Position numbers and translations under genes: made by a program. From NCBI RefSeq assembly GCF_016863435.1, contig NZ_BOOW01000036.1, forward strand, positions 108,285-172,284: a stretch of DNA of 64,000 bases, read 5' to 3'. Below the pieces are notes generated by a model, which was given only the letters and a program-made list of their open reading frames with translations, searched no databases and had not been told where the DNA came from. Shown piece by piece: positions 8,788 to 16,563 of this stretch. The stretch's first letter is position 1. Each line of letters opens with the position of its first letter. The DNA is from Sinosporangium siamense. Its GTDB lineage: Bacteria > Actinomycetota > Actinomycetes > Streptosporangiales > Streptosporangiaceae.

Positions 8788-8802
8788 GGGGACCAAGGTC
8801 CT
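8788..8802 (-). promoter_or_regulatory. DevR/DosR-like box
   Basis: GGGACCAAGGTCCTT closely follows the GGGAC-N-GTCC pattern of dormancy-regulator boxes. It lies 70-84 bases upstream of the GTG start of the Acg-like remnant, a family that is a classic target of this regulon. Confidence 0.45.
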
Positions 8803-8836
8803 TGCCCGTGGTGGCCGGTCGTGGAATGAGGCGCCT

Positions 8837-9580
8837 TTACTCCCGGGAACCGCCGGCAAGAGTGAGGTGCAGCATCGTCGCGCCGACGGATGCGCGGCCA
8901 AGACCGCTTAGTGCGGCCAACCGGCCCGTGCGTGCGGGAAGCAGGTGGATATCGCCGCGGGCCACATATCCGCAGACGGCCACCGCCGCGCCCGGATGGT
9001 TGTCCAGGATGCTGTGCGCCAGCCCGTCGAAAGGCACAAGAACTCCTTGAGGGGCCAGGTCGCGAATACGCTCCGGCAACGGCCGCACGGAACGCAGATC
9101 CCTGGCCCCCGACACCACGGCCACCGGCCAGGTGAAATCCCGCAGGGCGGCGGACGCGTCAATGGGTTCGCCGGCGAAGGAAGGGAACCTGCCGGCGATC
9201 GTGGAATAGCCGAGCGCGGGATCCAGCGGACGCCCGTCGGGCCTCTGCGCATATGCCTCACATGCGTCGGGCACGGCCACGAGGTCCTGGGGGGCCTCCA
9301 AGACGGTGAGATCCTCCCAGGTCAGGTCATTGCCCGCCCGATCGCGGCGGGAGAATCCGACACCGCGATGCTCAACCATGACCACATCGAACCCGCGCTT
9401 GGCGGCCATCCGCCGCAGCCACCGATACGGCAACACCGAGCCAAGCCCCGGCCCGCCGGGGATCACCAGGAGCGGCACACCCCCGCGGCTGTCCGTCCTG
9501 ACATAGGCCACATCCACCTCGCCACGCGAAACACGCCGCACCCCGAAACGCCGGTCATCATGCGTCACCATGCGGCTCAT
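8837..9580 (-). pseudogene. Proline-iminopeptidase-like alpha/beta hydrolase lacking the nucleophile region
   Basis: The frame is open for 247 residues. The N-terminus has the oxyanion motif (LLVIPGGPGLGS, equivalent to HGGPG) and VEHRGVGFSRR. The C-terminus has the Asp and His regions (VSGARDLRSVRPLP and FDGLAHSILDNHP). Between them the sequence jumps from DLVAVPDACEAY to GYSTIAGRFPSFAGEP, and no G-x-S-x-G elbow exists. Relatives are about 420 residues, so an in-frame deletion of about 170-200 residues removed the catalytic Ser and cap domain. Almost certainly inactive as a hydrolase. Adjacent to another internally deleted gene. Confidence 0.65.
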
Positions 9581-9731
9581 TCAACGGCGTGACGCGACGT
9601 CAAGGTCAACAGCTCGTACGGCACCGCTGGCGTGTTCGGGCGTGGCGATAGGCGTAGTGTGCGGGATTAGCCTGACATGATGAGATTCCCCGTTGAATCG
9701 ATGATGTCCACATCGCGGAGGTTGGGGGCAG

Positions 9732-10526
9732 ATGGCAAGGCTTCGGCGGGAGCCATATGAGAAAGAGTTGCTTCACCTGCAGACCGAGTTGGTGAAGCTG
9801 CAGGAATGGGTGAAGGCTGAAGGGGCGCGGCTCGTCATCGTCTTCGAGGGGCGGGACGCCGCCGGCAAAGGCGGCACGATCAAGAGGGTCACCGAATATC
9901 TCAACCCGCGCGTGGCCCGCATTGCCGCCCTGCCCGCACCAACCGAGCGAGAACGCACGCAATGGTATTTCCAGCGATACATCAAGCATCTTCCGGCGGC
10001 TGGAGAGATCGTGCTGTTCGACCGGAGTTGGTATAACCGGGCGGGAGTGGAGAAGGTGATGGGCTTCTGCACTCAGGAGGAGTACACCAGATTCCTACAT
10101 CAATGCCCAATTTTTGAGCGGTTGCTGATTGAAGACGGGATCTTGTTGCGGAAGTACTGGTTCTCGGTCAGCGACGAGGAGCAGGAACGGCGCTTCCATG
10201 CCCGACTGCAAGATCCCACGCGACGGTGGAAGCTCTCACCGATGGACCTTGAGTCCATCACCCGCTGGGAGGACTACTCACGGGCCAAGGACCAGATGCT
10301 CGTGCACACCGACATCCCCGAAGCACCCTGGTATGACGTGCCAAGTGACGACAAACGAAGCGCCCGGATCAACATGATCACGCATCTGCTGTCCACTATC
10401 CCCTACCAGTCGGTGCGCCCGGCCAAGCTGAAGATCCCCAAGCGCCCTGCCGCCCAAGGCTATGAGCGCCCTCCCCGTGAAGCCGAAACCATCGTTCCGG
10501 ACGTGGCAGCACGCCTCAAGCCATAA
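9732..10526 (+). CDS. ppk2: Polyphosphate kinase 2
   Basis: PPK2-family nucleotide kinase, 264 residues, using polyphosphate to phosphorylate nucleoside mono- or diphosphates. Walker A is GRDAAGKGG (40-48), and the second signature DRSWYNRAGVE follows. FSVSDEEQERRF and WKLSPMDLESITRWEDY form the lid and acceptor region. Full length for the family. GGGGGCAG lies before ATG 9732. It diverges from the hydrolase remnant and meets the cupin gene tail to tail with only 20 bases between. Polyphosphate handling fits the stress group to its left. Confidence 0.95.
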   Translation: MARLRREPYEKELLHLQTELVKLQEWVKAEGARLVIVFEGRDAAGKGGTIKRVTEYLNPRVARIAALPAPTERERTQWYFQRYIKHLPAAGEIVLFDRSWYNRAGVEKVMGFCTQEEYTRFLHQCPIFERLLIEDGILLRKYWFSVSDEEQERRFHARLQDPTRRWKLSPMDLESITRWEDYSRAKDQMLVHTDIPEAPWYDVPSDDKRSARINMITHLLSTIPYQSVRPAKLKIPKRPAAQGYERPPREAETIVPDVAARLKP

Positions 10527-10546
10527 AACCGGCCAAGATGACGCCG

Positions 10547-10903
10547 TCAGGAGTCCCCGGGCAGCGTGATCGCGTAGGCCTTGCGGAGGGTCTCATGCAC
10601 GGTCCACGTCGTGCGGTCGCCGCGGCGCAGCACACCGAGATCTCCGGGCCCGATGTGGAGCGTCGGGCCGTCCTCCACCTCAACTGTGGCGCGCCCGCTG
10701 ACGACCACGAAAAGCTCATCCTCCTCGACGTCCGTCACCACCCCCGGCGTGATCTGCCAGATCCCACGCGACTGCCGCCCGTCCGCCGACTCCCACAGCA
10801 CTTTCCCGCTGACCTCGGGGAAACCGGAGACGATCTGCCCAGGATCGAGCGGGTCGGGCGCGAGTTCGGCGTCGGGAATGTGCACGACAAAGCTCTGGTC
10901 CAT
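10547..10903 (-). CDS. Cupin-domain protein (Cupin_3/DUF861-like)
   Basis: Small single-cupin protein of 118 residues: GIWQITPGVVTDVEEDELFVVVSG and IGPGDLGVLRRGDRTTW match the two cupin motifs of the EutQ/DUF861 group. The metal-binding histidines of classic cupins are mostly replaced (EEDE in motif 1), so metal binding is uncertain. No signal peptide. Function unknown, possibly a small-molecule binding protein. An inverted repeat (10989-11025) lies in its promoter region. Confidence 0.8.
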   Translation of the reverse strand: MDQSFVVHIPDAELAPDPLDPGQIVSGFPEVSGKVLWESADGRQSRGIWQITPGVVTDVEEDELFVVVSGRATVEVEDGPTLHIGPGDLGVLRRGDRTTWTVHETLRKAYAITLPGDS

Positions 10904-10988
10904 GGCGCGGGTGGTTCCTCTCCTTACGACGCGGCGCCACCGACCATCTCACAGGATCGGGGCCGACGACCTCGCCTGCCCACATGAG

Positions 10989-11025
10989 GTACGGCAGAGC
11001 CTGCCGATGGCCGGCTGTGCCGTAC
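10989..11025. repeat. Long imperfect inverted repeat GTACGGCAGAGCC / GGCTGTGCCGTAC
   Basis: 13-base arms with one mismatch around an 11-base loop, between the divergent cupin and GNAT genes. Best example of a motif (GGCTGTGCCGTACC) that recurs in this part of the window. Confidence 0.6.
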
Positions 11026-11141
11026 CGATAATGAAGTCGCGGACTGGAAGCACCGGGCGCGATGCTGGATCCGTGAATCCAGTGCGGGAGACCACGCCTT
11101 CCCGGTGATCACATCAGCCTCGCGGAGATATGGGGGTACAA

Positions 11142-11969
11142 GTGGCGGAGATCATTACACGGAGCGCGGCGGAGGAGGACATGCCCGCCGTGCGAGCGAT
11201 CGCGGAAAAGTTCGGGCTTCTGCACGGCTGGCCTCCGGGCCGCGACTTCCTCGACGCCGAACGTGCCTTCGGCACGCTCCTCCTCGCCCCCACGGCGGAC
11301 GGGCAGGCCCGCGGCTTCGGCGGCACGTTACGGCGCGGGCCCGTCACCCACCTGGGTGACCTGTTTGTCGCGGCCGAACACCAGTCTTCCGGGGTGGGCC
11401 GCGCCCTCCTGGCGGAACTCCTGAAGGGGGACGAACCCAAGGTCACCTTCGCCTCCTCCGATCCCCGGGCGATGAGCCTCTACATCCGGTACGGCTTGCG
11501 CCCCTGGTGCCCGCTGCTCTACCTGACCGGGCCCGCCGCGGGGGTGGCCGGTCCGGCGGTCCGGGAGGCGCGTCTCGACGACGTCGCCGACCTCGACGCG
11601 CTCGCCGGGGGCGGAGCACGGCCGGAGACACTCGCCTGGTTCGCCGCGACACCGGGAGTCACGTGGCATACGACCGGTTCGGGATATGCCTTCGCCCGGG
11701 TGAGCGGCGACGTGGTTGTGATCGGCCCGGCCGGCGGTGCGACGCCACGGGACTGTGCGGAGGCGGTGCTCGGCGCGATCTCCCGGGTGTCCGGTGCCGC
11801 CACTGCGCCCCTGAGCGCCCGGATCGCTGTTCCCGGCGTGCACCCGCTCGTCTCCTCCTTGATCGAGGCGGGGTGGAGGATCGGCGACCTGGACACATTC
11901 ATGGCCGACGACGATGCTCTGTCCCTGGTGCGCCCCGACCGTTATGTTCCCCATCCCGACCTCGGCTGA
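11142..11969 (+). CDS. Two-domain GNAT-family acetyltransferase
   Basis: About 275 residues with two GNAT-type folds. The first half holds the acetyl-CoA loop [13 protein letters not shown] and the following [15 protein letters not shown]; the second half (from about 140) is a degenerate copy ending in [22 protein letters not shown] 11142 has GGGGGT five bases upstream; ATG 11130 is possible. Acceptor unknown. A second copy of its last 22 codons is found at 13460-13528, so the stretch between was inserted or the gene was partly duplicated. Confidence 0.85.
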   Translation: MAEIITRSAAEEDMPAVRAIAEKFGLLHGWPPGRDFLDAERAFGTLLLAPTADGQARGFGGTLRRGPVTHLGDLFVAAEHQSSGVGRALLAELLKGDEPKVTFASSDPRAMSLYIRYGLRPWCPLLYLTGPAAGVAGPAVREARLDDVADLDALAGGGARPETLAWFAATPGVTWHTTGSGYAFARVSGDVVVIGPAGGATPRDCAEAVLGAISRVSGAATAPLSARIAVPGVHPLVSSLIEAGWRIGDLDTFMADDDALSLVRPDRYVPHPDLG

Positions 11970-11976
11970 AGGCCGG

Positions 11977-12131
11977 CTATTCGACAAGCCCTTCCGGTCC
12001 GGCCGCCGGGTCCGCGCCCGCCGCGAACGCGGTCTCGAAGGCGGCCTCGCCCACGGCCTTGCTCAGCGAAGCCGTGATCCGGTCCACGTCGCCGCGCTCG
12101 GCCTCCACCAGCGGTGCGCCGACCGAGATGC
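11977..12131 (-). pseudogene. Tail of a LuxR/AfsR-like regulator
   Basis: The minus strand encodes about 50 residues ending at TAG 11977 ([20 protein letters not shown], then a short acidic tail). The pattern resembles the final helices of large LuxR/AfsR-type ATPase regulators. It is cut sharply at about 12131, where an SDR fragment begins on the other strand. Confidence 0.35.
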
Positions 12132-13267
12132 TGCCCCGCAAGATCCGGGTCAACTCCGTGGCCCCCGGCTACATCAAGACCCCGACGATGGGCGTGGCCG
12201 GCATGACCGAGGAGGAGCGCCGCGAGTTCGAGAAGCAGGGGAGCGAGACGACCCCGCTGAAGCGCAACGGCACCGTCGATGAGGTCGCGGCGGCGGCGCT
12301 GTTCCTGGCCGCCGACGCGGCCGCCATCCTGCCCGTCGTCTACGGCGTCAAGGAGATCGCCAAGCACGGTGTGGAGCCCGTCTCGCTGATCGCGCTGGTG
12401 GTCGGCATCGCTCTCGGCATCGTCTTCGCCCGGCGCCAGTTGCGCCTCGCCGACCCGATGCTGGACCTGAGTCTCTTCCGCAGCCGCGCCTTCAGCATGG
12501 CCCTCGGCGTGATGCTCTTCGCTGCCGTCGCGATTGGCGGAATCTACATTCTTGTCACGCAATATCTGCAGATGGTGGCGGGGCTCTCCCCGCTGCGGGC
12601 CGGCCTGTGGCTGCTGCCCGCCGCCGCACTGCTCATCACCTCGTCGATGCTGGCCCCCATCGCCGCCCGCCGTATCCGGCCCGGCAACGTCACCGCCATC
12701 GGTCTGATCCTGTCCGCCATCGGCTACTTCATCCTCACCCAGGCACACGTCGGCGCCGGCGGGCTCGCCACAGTGATGATCGGGTTCAGCTTCGTCTACA
12801 CCGGCATCGGCCCGGTGATGGGCCTCAGCGTGTCCCTCATCGTCGGCTCGGCGCCCCCGGAGAAAGCCGGCGCCGCCTCCGCACTCCAGCAGACCAGCAG
12901 CGACTTCGGCCTGGCCGTCGGCATTGCCGCCCTCGGCAGCCTGGGCACCGCGATCTACCGCGACGGCATCGCGGACGACGTCCCGTCCGGCATCCTGGCC
13001 TGGGTCGCAGAGGCGAGCCGCGACACCCTCGCCCGAGCCCTCGACGCCGTCCAAGGCCTGCCGGGAGCCACGGCGGCCCAGATCGTCACCCCCGCTCGCG
13101 AGGCCTTCAGCTCCGGCTTCAGCACCGTCGCCCTCATCGCCGGAATCCTGCTCAGCGCCCTCACCGTCCTCGCCCTCACCATGCTCCGCCACGTGGCCCC
13201 CACCAATGCGGCAGAGGAGGCGGTTCCCGAGCCCGCCGCCCTCACCAAGGAGAAGCGGCCTGTCTGA
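12128..13267 (+). pseudogene. Fused remnants: SDR oxidoreductase piece joined to half of a DHA2 MFS exporter
   Basis: One open frame holds two unrelated fragments. About 12133-12318 is the C-terminal part of a short-chain dehydrogenase ([14 protein letters not shown], then [15 protein letters not shown]) without its Rossmann start, catalytic YxxxK or the final VDGG. From about 12319 it becomes the second half of a 14-helix drug exporter ([43 protein letters not shown]), with about 8 membrane helices and no first half. There is no ribosome site before ATG 12128. Not expected to function. A strong terminator follows. Confidence 0.75.
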
Positions 13268-13282
13268 GAGCACACGTATCCG

Positions 13283-13326
13283 CGGCCCCGGGCCGGTGTC
13301 CTGGGCGGGGCACCGGCCCGGGGCCG
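13283..13326 (+). terminator. Very stable hairpin terminator
   Basis: Perfect 16-base inverted repeat (CGGCCCCGGGCCGGTG and its complement) with a 12-base loop, 16 bases after the stop of the MFS remnant. Confidence 0.85.
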
Positions 13327-13416
13327 TCGTGCCGCTTGCGATGAAGTTGTGCGGGATGGTGTGGTCAACAGCTGCGGGGCACTGACCGGCCCGCCGGTTT
13401 TCCATCTCCTGGCCCG

Positions 13417-13456
13417 CCGGTCTTCCGGTCTCCGGTCTTCCGGTCTTCCGGTCTGG
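13417..13456. repeat. Short tandem repeat of CCGGTCTT
   Basis: About five imperfect copies of an 8-base unit, directly before the duplicated GNAT tail. Probably a slippage or recombination scar. Confidence 0.6.
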
Positions 13457-13459
13457 AGG

Positions 13460-13528
13460 AGGATCGGCGGCCTGGACACGTTCAAGGCCGACGACGATGC
13501 CCTTTCCCTGGTGCATCCGGACCGCTGA
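13460..13528 (+). pseudogene. Duplicated C-terminal tail of the GNAT gene
   Basis: Codes [20 protein letters not shown] and two more residues before TGA. It matches the end of the acetyltransferase at about 11877-11946 in 19 of 22 positions. It has no start or upstream GNAT sequence. It overlaps the 3' end of the NUDIX gene on the opposite strand. Confidence 0.75.
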
Positions 13529-14006
13529 ATTCCACGCCCTGGCGTGGAGAGTCGCCTGGCCGGCTCTGCCGTACCGGCTCGATCAGGTGTGTGCCGTCGT
13601 GATGCCGGATCGCCGGGCGGTCGTTTTCGCGCATCGCGTCGAGAACACGGATGGCGAATGCCTCCGATGTGAGGGAGAGCACCTCGTCGGCGGTCACCCA
13701 TCGGAAGTCCCTTGTCTCATCGGTCTCGGCCGGAGTGCCGTGTACGGCGCGGCACCGGAAAACCAGCGCGACGACTCCACACGTCATGTTCTTGTAGACG
13801 CCCGTCAGCGTTTCGAGCTCAACGGTAAGGCCGGTCTCCTCGAAGACTTCGCGGAGTAGACCGGTGGTGATGTCCTCATCCCGTTCGAGGATTCCTCCTG
13901 GTGCCTCCCAATGACCGTTGTCACGTCGCCGGATCAGGAGCGCCCGGCCCGTCTCGTCGAGGATGACGCCGGCGACGCTGACGGAGTGGCGATTGTCGTG
14001 CTCCAT
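13482..14006 (-). CDS. NUDIX hydrolase
   Basis: 174 residues. The NUDIX box follows the pattern G-x5-E-x7-REUxEExGU exactly (GGILERDEDITTGLL then REVFEETGL). Flanking blocks GRALLIRRRDNGHWEAPGG and FRWVTADEVLSLTSEAF are typical of ADP-ribose/mutT-like members. ATG 14006 is preceded by GAAAGG. The last 25-30 residues are translated from the antisense of the duplicated GNAT tail and are probably an abnormal extension. Substrate not predictable. Confidence 0.85.
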   Translation of the reverse strand: MEHDNRHSVSVAGVILDETGRALLIRRRDNGHWEAPGGILERDEDITTGLLREVFEETGLTVELETLTGVYKNMTCGVVALVFRCRAVHGTPAETDETRDFRWVTADEVLSLTSEAFAIRVLDAMRENDRPAIRHHDGTHLIEPVRQSRPGDSPRQGVEFSGPDAPGKGHRRRP

Positions 14007-14011
14007 GCGAT

Positions 14012-14047
14012 CCTTTCGAATGGGTTCCGCCTTTCGAATGGGTTCCG
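14012..14047 (-). repeat. Exact 18-base tandem duplication in the NUDIX leader
   Basis: Two head-to-tail copies of CCTTTCGAATGGGTTCCG (plus strand) just upstream of the NUDIX start. The duplication repeats the GAAAGG ribosome-site sequence, so the leader has two possible sites. Confidence 0.8.
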
Positions 14048-14101
14048 GCAACGAGGTCCGGCCTCGCAAACCTGTCGGTCGCGGGGCCGGAGTTTCGTCG
14101 A

Positions 14102-14914
14102 TCAGGTGGCGCGGAGGAAGCGGATCGCCACCATCGCCGCCAGCAGCACTCCTGCTCCCGCCACCCAGGGCAGAAGTCCCGCACCGGATTCCGCCGTCAT
14201 CGGCGCCGCGAGTGCTTTCGTTTTGGGTTGCGTCACTGCTGATTGTTCCTCGGACTCCGTCGCCGCCGGTTTGCCGGCCGCTTTCGCGGGCTGGTCGTGG
14301 CCGCCCGCCTGGCCGCGACGGTCGTAGTCCGAGCCCGGGAGCCTGTCGGCATATCGGCTCTGCACTATCCGCCGGTATTCGGCCAAGGATACGCCGGAGG
14401 CGCCGACCGAGGCGGTGGCCTGTTCGTTGAGCGGCACGACTCTGTGGCCGCGGATGACATACCAGGCTCCGAGTTGTGGCTCACGGAAGACTGCGCCGGG
14501 CGGTCCCTGCCCCGCGTACCGCTGCTCGGTGTCGCCACCGGCGATGTTGCCCAACTTCCAGGTGCCCGGTGCGGTGCGCGACATCCACAGGGACGCCAGC
14601 AGATTGCCCGGTCCTTTCGCCCCTACCGCGATGAAGGAGAAACGGCCGGGTAGCCACGACCGGTTCGCCACGAAGGCGGGGTCGAGTTCGTTGACCACGA
14701 GGGGCCGTCTGATGATCTCGACGGGGATCTGCCCTGGAGGAGCTCCCTGGGCCGTGAAGAACGCCACGACCGTGTCCTTGGCCGCGATGGCCGCCGCCAG
14801 CGCCGCCGCCAGGTCCGCCGGGGTGGGATGGGCCGCACGGGAGGTCCCCGCGTGGGCCGCGGCGGGAGCGAAAAGGAAGATGACGGCCGCCGCCGTCGCT
14901 GCGATGAATTTCAC
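14102..14914 (-). CDS. Secreted protein with C-terminal membrane anchor, unknown function
   Basis: 270 residues: a signal peptide (1-22, cleavage after AAAHA), an alanine-rich helix, a central globular region (about 70-160, RSWLPGRFSFIAVGAKG and LLASLWMSRTAPGTWKLGN), an acidic/proline-lysine linker (about 200-235) and a final hydrophobic helix (GLLPWVAGAGVLLAAMVAI) with a short basic tail. This is the layout of a surface protein held by its C-terminal helix. It starts 10 bases after a secreted cysteine-protease gene, so the two form an operon and probably act together outside the membrane. Confidence 0.8.
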   Translation of the reverse strand: MKFIAATAAAVIFLFAPAAAHAGTSRAAHPTPADLAAALAAAIAAKDTVVAFFTAQGAPPGQIPVEIIRRPLVVNELDPAFVANRSWLPGRFSFIAVGAKGPGNLLASLWMSRTAPGTWKLGNIAGGDTEQRYAGQGPPGAVFREPQLGAWYVIRGHRVVPLNEQATASVGASGVSLAEYRRIVQSRYADRLPGSDYDRRGQAGGHDQPAKAAGKPAATESEEQSAVTQPKTKALAAPMTAESGAGLLPWVAGAGVLLAAMVAIRFLRAT

Positions 14915-14924
14915 GGGGTCTCCT

Positions 14925-15494
14925 TCAGGCGCTGACGTTGTCGAGGGAGTGGGTCCACGACCAGCGCGAATTGTTGACGTAGAAGTCGTAGGTCGAAAGG
15001 TTGTAGCGAGGGTCGGGGCCCCAGGGATTGCTCCAGTGCACGCTGTTGCTTCTGCGGTCGTAGCCGAAGATCACTTCCATGTGCCCGCCGCCCGCCTTCC
15101 ACTGCACGCGGGTCAGGATCGGCCGATGGGCGTCGATCTCACGGACGACGGCGGAGAACGCCAGGTAGTTGGCCGAGTAATAGCCGGGCTGGCGCATGCC
15201 GATGCGCCGGAACGCTCTTTGATCCTCCGCCAGGGTCGCCTGGTTGTTGGGACAGGCGAGGTTGATGTCCTGGTTGCCGAAGGCCATGTTGCAGAACTGG
15301 TTCTGGCTGTACTGCCCGTAGCCGTGGTAGGCGGCGACGGAATTGCCGATCGCGGCCCAGCACCAGTTCGACTTCTGCTGTTCCTGCTGGACGAAGTTCA
15401 GCTTGTACCAGTCGTATCGCTGGGCGTGGGCGGGGGTTGTGGTGCCGATCCAGGTGGTCGTCGCTATTGCGAGGGCCACGGCGAGTCGGAACAT
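14925..15494 (-). CDS. Secreted papain-like cysteine protease (C70/C39-like)
   Basis: 189 residues from ATG 15494. Signal peptide 1-24 (cleavage near PAHA-QR). Catalytic Cys is C45 in KSNWCWAAIG, His is H138 in AGGGHMEVI, and the third position is N156 in VHWSNPWG. The fold order Cys-His-Asn fits the AvrRpt2-like C70 family. Further cysteines (C68, C81) may form a disulphide. The open frame extends upstream, but those residues are not signal-peptide-like. First gene of an operon with the anchored protein at 14102-14914. Confidence 0.82.
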   Translation of the reverse strand: MFRLAVALAIATTTWIGTTTPAHAQRYDWYKLNFVQQEQQKSNWCWAAIGNSVAAYHGYGQYSQNQFCNMAFGNQDINLACPNNQATLAEDQRAFRRIGMRQPGYYSANYLAFSAVVREIDAHRPILTRVQWKAGGGHMEVIFGYDRRSNSVHWSNPWGPDPRYNLSTYDFYVNNSRWSWTHSLDNVSA

Positions 15495-15884
15495 GGGCGC
15501 TCCTTGAGTGAGGGTGTTGGGGGCGGTCGTTCCGGCGGACGCGCCTGCATCTGGGGCGATGGCTTTATGCGTCGGCGGGGATCCGGCCGCTCTACGCATC
15601 ACTCACGATACGGCTACATACTGTGACCGCAAGATAACTGTCTGTGACCATAGTGGAAGAGGATGATTCCTCATTCGGCACGTGTGAGTCCGGTCACGGG
15701 GTGGAATTCCATGTGCGGGGCGAGGGTGTCTTCCGCGTCTCCGCACTCGGCCAGGTTGCGGGCTGCGCCGTACTATCCGGTGCCGTCAAGCCGGCGGCGT
15801 GCGACCCGCTCGTTCATGAAATCTTCAGGCTTGTGGCCGGTGACGCCTGTTGTCGCGCGCCCTCGTGATCGTAGGCTGCTTGTC
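15495..15884. other. Non-coding gap between divergent genes
   Basis: About 390 bases. Frames on both strands are short and interrupted; I recognise no family. Carries the promoters of the C70 protease operon and of the nucleotidyltransferase-like gene. Confidence 0.4.
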
Positions 15885-16472
15885 ATGGACGGCGGTGGAA
15901 CGTTTCTTCGGGCGGCGGACATCACGGCGACGCTGGACACCGTACTCACTGCTATGCAAGCTGCGGATGCCGACCTCGCTTACCGCGTGGCGGGCACGAG
16001 CGCGGCTGTTCTTCAGGGGGTTCGGCTTCCCGCCGGGGATATCGACATGCTGGTGACCCGGCGAGAGGATGTGGATCGGTTCGCCGCCGCGCTCTCTTCG
16101 TTTCCCTGCCTTCATGCCGCCTCGTGGCTCCCAGGGCCCTCGCAATACTTCGCTCGTTACGAGGTGGGCGGGGTCGCGGTGGAAATCAGCACTGTTGAGC
16201 GGCGGGTCGACTCCGACGGTATGGAATGCGTCGGCCGCGGCCCGTGGCGGCACTGCGTGTGGATCACATGTGGCTCGCACCAGGTTCCTGTGGTTCGTCT
16301 GGAACTACGGCTGGCCACGGAGCTTGTACGGGACAGGGTCGATCATTACGAACCTCTACTCGACCATATGAGGGCGCGTGGGTTCGATTTTGACCTGTTA
16401 TATCGGGCTATGAGGGACCAAGGGCTGTCGGCGGAACGGCAGCGGCTGGTCTGGGATCGCCTTACCTACTGA
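15885..16472 (+). CDS. Nucleotidyltransferase-fold protein
   Basis: 195 residues. AYRVAGTSAAVLQGVRLPAGDIDMLV resembles the nucleotidyltransferase core of AbiEii/MNT-like proteins (G-[ST]-x9-D-x-D), though the first motif is G-T-S-A and the acidic pair is DID. A late LELRLATELVRDR helix and a C-terminal helical part (YEPLLDHMRARGFDFDLLY) follow. ATG 15885 is taken because upstream residues of the frame are low-complexity. No antitoxin-like partner is adjacent. It ends against a terminator. Confidence 0.6.
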   Translation: MDGGGTFLRAADITATLDTVLTAMQAADADLAYRVAGTSAAVLQGVRLPAGDIDMLVTRREDVDRFAAALSSFPCLHAASWLPGPSQYFARYEVGGVAVEISTVERRVDSDGMECVGRGPWRHCVWITCGSHQVPVVRLELRLATELVRDRVDHYEPLLDHMRARGFDFDLLYRAMRDQGLSAERQRLVWDRLTY

Positions 16473-16495
16473 CAGCTGTTGAGGGTCGAGCGAGG

Positions 16496-16520
16496 GTGCG
16501 GCCCGGTGGCCGGGCCGCAC
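16496..16520. terminator. Hairpin terminator between convergent genes
   Basis: Perfect 11-base inverted repeat GTGCGGCCCGG / CCGGGCCGCAC with a three-base loop, between genes ending at 16472 and 16564. Confidence 0.85.
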
Positions 16521-16563
16521 GCTCATCAGGCGTTCGCCGTACGCTCAACGGCGCGTCATGGAA

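Noticed and set aside
11942..13516. Minus-strand open frame of 524 codons
   Set aside because: It is antisense to the SDR-MFS chimera; composition is extremely rich in Gly, Asp and Glu with no recognisable domain.
15663..15884. N-terminal extension of the nucleotidyltransferase-like gene
   Set aside because: Residues are low-complexity Ser/Arg/Pro; the domain begins only after ATG 15885.
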